A DNA stretch of 64,000 bases from Hydrangea macrophylla (taxonomy: Eukaryota; Streptophyta; Magnoliopsida; Cornales; Hydrangeaceae): the NCBI GenBank assembly GCA_033977485.1, contig CM066987.1:87328588-87392587 (forward strand), read 5' to 3'. The notes under the pieces are model-generated. The model saw nothing but the letters and a program-made list of their open reading frames with translations. It searched no databases and was not told the DNA's origin. The position numbers and the translations under genes were made by a program. Below, one piece after another: positions 57,336-64,000 of the stretch; position 1 is the stretch's first letter; every line of letters begins with the position of its first letter.

Positions 57336-60304
57336 TGTGGATATCGCAGGTTGACTTACCCACAGCTTTTCTTTTTGAAATTCCAAATTCAAAACAAATG
57401 AGTCGCCACTTAATTTTTAAAAGGGAAATTAAGAAACCATTTTAAAAGCAAACTGATCTTTTAGAAACCAGAGATTAACTAGGTCCGGGGATTATGGAAT
57501 GAGAGAGGAAGGAGCCCGTCAGACTAAAACACCCTCTCTCATCCTATCTTGCGATAGGCCTCTACTCAACATCCTTTTAATCAAATTTATTATCTAAGCA
57601 TGCCCTCAACTAATACATATGTAGGTATACATAGCACAAGCATTTTGAAAATGGTATAAAATTGCTAACGGTAAAATATCATTCATAAGTCACATAATTC
57701 AACTAGCAAGTATCATGATATGCAATAAGAAACAAAAGAACTTACCCGGGATCCAGCAGCGATATTAAATATGCAATGCATACATGCAAAAGAAAGTCCT
57801 AAACAAAGGTCTCTAATCACATATACACATAAAGCAAATCCTAATTCTAAGGTATTGCGCATGAGGTTGAAAAATCAAGCAAAATCAAAGAAATGAACTG
57901 AACTAGAGAAGGGATGAGGAGTTGTACCTCAAAAGCGCTACAAAACAAAGGATTAGTCCCACATTTTCAATAAAACATGTCATTTAAACTTCCTAAGTAA
58001 CAACTTTTTAACACAAGATGAATTCTATTTACAAATACCAATCTTCATAGATGCGTGCACATGAACACATGAGTATGAAAGGAATAAGGATATGAACTAT
58101 TCATTGATTCGGATCATTTAGTCTCTGATTTTAAGCTTAATAAACCTTTATTGAAGCATGGTATGAACCCTTGGTCAAGAAAGGGTCATTTGGACCTTTA
58201 TTTGCTAAGTAAGTATAAATTGTAACAAAACTCTGAAAATTCCAGAGAGCAGACCCGAACTTCAAAGAAATAAAAGGCATGGCTCCTGTGGTTTGATCTT
58301 GATGATTTTTGGACTCGATATGCCTCTGTAAGTCTAGTTTTCAAATCAAAAAGAAAATCAAAGTTTCAACGGTTGGATCTCCGGGAATATGAAAAATACT
58401 AGACATCACTCAGCACTTTACAACCTTCTGTCTAGAATTCTTGCACGATTTATTAAAAATAGTAAAAAAATCCGAATTGCTTTGTTCTTTTTAGGGTGAC
58501 TTCCTAACACATTAAACTTCATAGAAAAAATTATTTGGAGTCACAAACACTTTATTAGAACTCTGATTTAATTGTTTCAAAAGAGTGTCACTGTTCTGAA
58601 ACTATTCTGAAATTCTGGACAGATTGTATTTGTGTCACAAAACTCATGATCAAACCATTCTAAACATGAAACCACCTTAAAACAAAAATTACAGCGGTAG
58701 AATATCGTGTTATTGACACTTTCCCGTTGGTTTCACTTGATTTCAACGGTTAGATTTCGAACTAAAAATCTTTGATCAAAAACAGTTTGTGAACTCACTG
58801 TTTTTATTGGTCAAGTTCAATTTTTATTTGGTAACCCCAACTATTAAACCATGAAGTTGGGTTAAACCAAACCACTTCTCCTACCATTTGATGGTCATTG
58901 GAGGCTAAAGACCTTCATATTTATTGATTTCAAGTGAAGTATGAATAAACTCCATGAAACCTCAAAATGATGAACCTAAACCATAGAGATGAGTTTAGAC
59001 CCAAAATAGTTTCTCCTACCATTTGGTGGTCATTGGAGATGAAGGTGCAACTAATACTTGATGGTTTTCAAAGGAATATAGAAAGGATTCCATGGGACAT
59101 CAAGTTTAGAGGATCCAAGTCATGAGCATGGACTTGGGTCCTATCTATGTGAAATAAAGTGGTGATCAAGTTTTGACTTTCATGTAGAGCATAAGCTTAC
59201 ATGAGATTCAAAGGATCATCCTCAAGAGATCAAGAGAGATATTAAAGATCTCCAAGGCCTTCAAGAGAAGAAAATGGACAAAAAAAAAGAAGGAAGTAAT
59301 GGGAACAAAAAGAAGAACTCCTAAGTTTATTTGGCAAACAAAGAAAGTAATGAAAGATTTAGGATTAGAGATTTTAAGAGAAGAAAGAGTAAGCTAATAA
59401 TCTATGGTTAGAGGATCACCTCCAAATTATCCTCAAGGTTTTCCTTTTCTTTGAAGATCTTCCAAGCCCTTTTCTCTAATTCTCTAAACACTCTCTTTTC
59501 TCTCTAAAAAATGTTGGTGTAATGGAAGTGTTTTTGCATGTGTTCTCCCTCCCAATCTTTTTTTTTCTTGGTGTTCTTCTTGGTCTCCCTTCTTTTAGGA
59601 AGATCCCTTCTCTTTTATAAGCAAAATTACCAGGTATTTTTGGTGAATTTCAGAGCAAAAAACAGGTGTAATTCTCTCATTTGGTGGTACAATGTGTACT
59701 TTCTGAATTTAGACAGACTGCTGTCCAGCGCGGCAGTCCAGATACTGCCGCGGCAGTCCGTGACTGCCGTTGCGGCATTTCATGACTACCGTTGCGGCAC
59801 TTCATGACTGCCGCGCGGCATTCATCAAATGCCGGGGCCATTAATGGATTGCCGCATTTTTGTCAGTCTTACTTTATCAGTTTTTTGTTCTTATTCGCAT
59901 ACGCATACGTATTGCTCTGCAAAATACAGACTTTAAAAGCGAACGGCAGTCAGAAATTTTTGGCAGCACTTGGTGACTGCCGGAACGGCACTCTCCGACT
60001 GCCGTGCGGCACTCAGTGAGTGCTGCGGCAGTCCGCCGTGTGCCGTTTTTATTTGAGATTCCCCTTTTTAGGACTTCTCCCTTTTGAAACAAATTATTTT
60101 TGAAAATCCTTTCCAAAAATCATGTCTTATACCTGAATTCTCTTAAATACCTGGTATTTTTCCTCTTTCTGTAAAATTTTATCGCGTTTTGGAGATTTTC
60201 TGAAGAGCTTGGAATACTTCAAATTTTTTTGGTCCTTGTCATCATCGGATACGGAGGTCATACTCTCCTAAATTCGACGGTCGGTCAAAATTGGGGTGTC
60301 TACA
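57336..60304 (-). mobile_element. Solo LTR, Tat/Ogre-like
   Basis: 2969 bases, TGTGGATATCGCAGG to GGGGTGTCTACA, flanked by perfect GTATC duplications (57331-57335, 60305-60309). The minus-strand start TGTAGACACCCCAATTTTG and the internal word GAGTCGCCAC suggest the same broad lineage as TatB and TatC; they also share the segment with GGCCTCTACTCA. Putative TATA on the minus strand at about 59613-59620. It interrupts AthHost. Confidence 0.9.
59712..60048. repeat. CTGCCGCGGCAG palindrome cluster in the solo LTR
   Basis: About fifteen copies of GACTGCCG, GCGGCA or GCGGCAGTC, with a perfect ACTGCCGCGGCAGT near 59744-59757. It lies upstream (minus sense) of the presumed TATA. Same architecture as the other clusters but a different motif. 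Confidence 0.9.
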
Positions 60305-60309
60305 GTATC

Positions 60310-60885
60310 CTTGAGCGCTTCCACAGGTCTCAATCAATCGAGGTTTCGATCGATTGAACTTTCTCGAGCGATCGAGACTTGTATTTAAACGAAGCGTCTT
60401 TGATACACCTGCTCAGTCTCTCTTTATCTCTCTCATGCTCGAGCGATCGGAGACATAAATTGAGGAGCGTCCGGTCCCCCTGATCATCATTTGCATCGCT
60501 ATCATCCTCTCCTCTGCGCGTATCTTGAGGTTTGGCCCCGAGAACCCCCTCGTTTTCTTTTCAGTTTGAATTCTTTTGGGGGTGCCCCCATTGGTTCTTA
60601 CACCCCTTTGTCTTCGTTTTTCTTGTTATTTTGTGTTTACGAGCTCTTGTCGTTCTCTTTCCTCGTTGATGCCATTTCGCTGTGTTCGATCGATCGAACT
60701 GGGCTTAAGCGATCGAACCCAATATCTTTTCAATCGATCGAACTCGGCTCGAGCGATCGAACCTGGTATCTTCTCAATCGATCGAACATTCTTCGATCGA
60801 TCGAAGTGCAGCAGTTTTAGCTTCTTTTCTGTTTTCCCTGTTTTAATGTATCTTCCGTTTGTTTGTTCCAATTCAGGGCTTTATA
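60310..60885 (+). repeat. AthHost internal DNA with TCGATCGATCGAA palindrome words
   Basis: Words at 60336-60382, 60434-60450 and 60686-60806, such as TCAATCGATCGAAC and TTCGATCGATCGAAG. The open frames here, rich in RSIE and SIDR, are by-products of the repeats. It ends with an acceptor-like TTTGTTCCAATTCAG at about 60860-60876. Confidence 0.85.
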
Positions 60886-62321
60886 ATGAACCCTATCACA
60901 GGGTACCACAAGTCCAAGCCGCTTGACCTCACTATACCCGACCCCATACCAGATCACGGGCTCAGAAATGAGGAGGAGCATGTATGGTTTACTAGATACT
61001 TTCAGTCCAAGAAGATGATGATAGAGCGGCCCCTCGAGGTAGTTTGGCTATCTGTCCCGTGGTTTCTCACACGTCTCCGTGCCATGCCTAGTTGGTTCAC
61101 AATGTTGACGCAATCTAAGTGAATCAACATCACATGGGTGCGAGAGGCGTGTGCGAGATTATTTTCAGCCCAGCTACCATGGCCATAGCTTTGGGTGTAC
61201 CAGAGACACCTGACTACTATTACCCATACATACCTGGTACACCCGAGTCTCTGCCATCTTCCATCATTTAGGAGATCACCGGCGGTACGATTCAAATCTG
61301 GAACGGCATTTCCCTGATTGAGGACTAATTTTTGACCGAGCAGTACCACCTTCTCCACCTGGCGCTCGCCAATTATATATTGATGACATCTTACCATGAA
61401 AAAGTGGTGCCATGGTATGCTCAGGTTCTATATGCCATAGGGACGGGGTAGAGTGTCTGTCTCCCTCGACTATATATTGATTTTTTTGTCCAGCCTAGGA
61501 GGTACATTACTGCCAAGCGCCATCTGAAGGGCGCTTGGCCCACCCATAGGGTGATTGAGCATGCTGGATTGATACCATTGGCCACTGACACGATTTCTCA
61601 AGCCTCGAGTCAATTTGGTGAGACAGCAGCATGCCGCTCGAATGCGCAGAAGAAGAGGAAGCTGAAAGGTAAAGCTAAAGTAGGGGTGAAGAGGAAGAGG
61701 ATAGGTGGCATCGATACAGTGGGTGCAGCTTCTGGGACACCCACAGAGGTTGAGGAGCTAGATTCTGATGATAAGGTTGATCCTCATATTGAGGTTGCAC
61801 AGTTCGAGCTAAGACAACGGTCTTAGGCTCCCGCCCAGGGAGTTTCTTCTTCATCTGTGCCTCTCCCTACTGTTTATGAGTTACTATTAGAGGAGAGAGA
61901 GGCCTGGATCAGATTCGAGGGCAAGATGGACCGCATGACGACTCTTCTTAAGGCTATACTGATTCAAATGGGGGTCGACCGGTCTTTACATACACCTCCA
62001 CCACCCACTATTGGTCCTACATCCTCAGCTCCTCAGGTTGATCGTTCTGCTCCATCTACATCGGCAGCACCATCTATTGCTGATCCTCCTCCTTCTGTAC
62101 CCCCACAGGTTGTTCATGCAGCTCCATCCACATCGGCGACACCATCTGCTATTGAGACACCACTTCCACCACCTCCAGTTGCGGCTGACACATTATTATC
62201 TATACCAGCTGCCACGATTGCAAGTGACCTAGTGACAGCTACTACTGTTGCTGAGGGTGGAGATGGGGATGCTCCAAATGTGCTGATTGAGATATTATCT
62301 GACGTAGCCGATGATGCCTAG
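60886..62321 (+). pseudogene. Env-like third ORF of AthHost (Athila type), broken
   Basis: Starts MNPITGYHKSKPLDLTIPDP in one frame to 61122 and continues in another frame after a shift near 61180 (PSSII*EITGGTIQIWNGIS, LANYILMTSYHEKVV, PRRYITAKRHLKGAWPTHRV). The stretches 61551-61826 and 61857-62321 are open: a Lys/Arg-rich nuclear-signal-like KKRKLKGKAKVGVKRKR, an acidic part, then a long Pro/Ser/Ala/Thr-rich tail. Stops are TAG or TAA where Gln would fit. Position after pol matches the Athila env-like ORF, but I see no clear signal peptide or transmembrane segment, so an envelope function is not supported. Confidence 0.55.
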
Positions 62322-64000
62322 CCCTTTAATTTTTCTCTCCTTTCTAGTAGTTGTCTTGTGGTGGTTTTTGGATATTTTGGACTGTTTGGTTTGTTCGATA
62401 TGTTGGACTTTTGGATATTTTGTTTATTGTTGGTTGGTTTAGGTAGTTTGGCCTTTAGTTTTTTTTTTTTTTTTATTATTATTATTTTTTTTTTTATTTT
62501 TTATGGATTATCTTATCACTGTTCTGTTATTTCACTCTATTTTCTTTCCGGTGATTAGTTCTGTTTTATGTATCGCTGCCATGCTCTATCTTTCATATCT
62601 TATTTGATCTTTGCTGCTCGGAGTTTGTATGCTTTCTGTACAGATTGTTACACTTGCGGTTATTACGATGTTTTATCAGGTGATATCTCTCTATCTATTT
62701 TTGAAAATCAACTTCTGAGGACATTGCAATTTTCAGTTGGGGGTGGGATGTACATAGATAATCACCTGTGCATATTTATACGTAGCAATCTGGATCACTT
62801 TATTGCACATGTCATACAATCTTGATTAGAAGTTTGAAAAAAAAAATTGAAAATGTTAAAGTTAAAAAAAAAAATTCCAAACTATTAAGCAAGTTTTAAA
62901 AATTAAATTGGTAGAAGAACTCTGAATATTCACTCCTATTTAACTGTTATCAAGCAATGACACAACCATTTTATTCTCATCCTTTTATGAATTAAGTTCA
63001 TGCGTTTTTCTAGTTTCTCTAGGATGAATGCATATGTTGACCATTCTTGTATCCAAAATCCATTTACACATGTTAATAGCTATGCACAAAACTTAAAATA
63101 AGAGTTAATACGACTTTTGTATTTTAAGGAATAAAGTAGTGGAAACTAGTTACCCTTAGTGAGCTTTTGAATCCAATCTTCAATTTTGAGGGAATTGTCA
63201 CATTATTCGAATTGTTTTTATTGAACAAGCGTATTGAATTCGTTGAATAGTCTCTAATTCTTCATTTTGGCAGCTTAGTAGAGGAGAACGTTCAGATTTA
63301 CCAACCAAACTCAATGAACACTTAAGTGTTAAAAATTAAGAAGTTGAAAAAATGATTTAAGCCATCGTTATTTGCTCTTTACCTTTCCATAAACCTGTAT
63401 CAACATTCCAGAATATGCATTGTTCTCAACCCCACACTTAGTAAATACTGCCAAATCTATGATGAAATTCTAAATCCCTAATCTTATACTTTGACCTCAA
63501 TACACCCCATTGCACATCCAATGAGATTAAATTGTTGAAGTATGTTATGAGGAGAGAGTAGTTATAGGAGGGGCTGAATAAAAGAGAAAAGGAAAGAAGA
63601 AGGAGTCCAGGTTAAAAAAAAACATCTATGAGAATAGAGGATGGTTGGAATGAACTGAAGAAGAAATTACTAAACTCAATCATATGCTAAAGATGTGTGA
63701 TTTCTTACCCTCGTATTTCTACCCTACTATATAAAATTATACCGAAAAGTCAAAGCCTTAACGATTTTTAACAACTTAGTTTAAACACGAACGTGTAATT
63801 TAAGTAATCCACAGTATTTTGCTCCTCTAGTAAGTAGTATTCCTTTCTTGAGACTGTGCACCCTAAATGTGCGTCTTCTATAGAGTCGAGTATGGAAGCA
63901 TTAGTATCCAAAAAATCACTCCTATCAAAGCTTTCATACCATGTGTAATCATTATTAACCAAGTTTCTGAGATATCTTCATTCTTGAGTGTAAAACCATG
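62322..64000 (+). other. 3' non-coding region of AthHost, running off the window
   Basis: No gene. CAGTTGGGGGTGGGATGTAC at about 62735 corresponds to the internal PPT-like site of AthA and AthB. GTGGAAACTAGTTACCCTTA at about 63134 corresponds to GTGGAGACTAGACCC in AthA. The region also holds poly-T/A runs near 62460-62500. Confidence 0.65.

Larger units (their letters stand above)
40007..64000 (+). mobile_element. AthHost: large Athila element with gag, pol and env-like regions, 3' LTR beyond the window
   Basis: Order: 5' LTR 40007-41524; PBS 41532-41549; gag; protease; RT; RNase H; integrase, split by AthB at 46731/55413; small ORFs; palindrome cluster; solo LTR insertion 57336-60304; env-like ORF 60886-62321; 3' non-coding region to the window end. 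By analogy with AthA, the 3' LTR should start roughly 0.5 kb past the window. The coding regions have frameshifts and stops, nearly all explicable as C-to-T changes. Confidence 0.85.

Noticed and set aside
60491..60926. Overlapping frames with repeated RSIE or SIDR words
   Set aside because: They come from the TCGATCGATCGAA repeats and have no recognisable domain.
60886..62321. Calling the third ORF a true viral envelope gene
   Set aside because: No signal peptide, transmembrane segment or cleavage site is visible; only its position supports an env-like label.

Overview
The window is transposable-element DNA from a flowering plant. I find no host gene, rRNA, tRNA or CRISPR array. The plant assignment rests on Athila and Tat/Ogre lineages of Ty3/gypsy retrotransposons, a CACTA-type DNA transposon end, plant-style LTR termini and AT-rich non-coding DNA. 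The species cannot be named from the sequence.

Layout, left to right. (1) 1-2574: minus-strand LTR, cut by the window edge. (2) 2745-4806: second minus-strand LTR, with a probable polypurine tract (PPT) and decayed internal DNA to its right. (3) About 7800-16232: non-autonomous Tat-like element on the minus strand (TatC): PPT side at 7837, hairpin-repeat array, gag remnant, PBS at 14333-14351, 5' LTR 14354-16232. (4) 16233-37694: related Tat-like element on the plus strand (TatB) whose 5' LTR is cut by TatC; 3' LTR 35316-37694. TatB is interrupted by a solo LTR (23749-34190, TSD CATTT), itself interrupted by a complete Athila-type element AthA (24138-32315, TSD GCCAT). (5) 37695-38735: remnant of an LTR related to that solo LTR. 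(6) 39328 to about 39820: one CACTA terminus. (7) 40007 to beyond the window: a large Athila element (AthHost) with LTR, PBS, decayed gag-protease-RT-RNaseH-integrase and an env-like third ORF. It is interrupted inside integrase by the minus-strand element AthB (46732-55412, TSD TGTCC) and after pol by a solo LTR (57336-60304, TSD GTATC).

How the parts relate. AthA and AthB carry gag and protease but no reverse transcriptase, RNase H or integrase. AthB keeps one uninterrupted 885-residue gag-protease frame and nearly identical LTRs, so it is probably the youngest insertion and would need enzymes from an autonomous Athila. AthHost has the full enzyme set, but with frameshifts and stops. TatB and TatC have only decayed gag plus a conserved 104-residue acidic ORF.

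The most unusual pattern is that unrelated element families each carry clusters of a different short perfect palindrome (CTCGCGCGAG, TTCGATCGATCGAA, CCAATCGATTGG, ACTGCCGCGGCAGT), mostly inside LTRs and, in the Athila elements, again after the coding region. The Tat pair adds arrays of short hairpins whose arms appear to covary.
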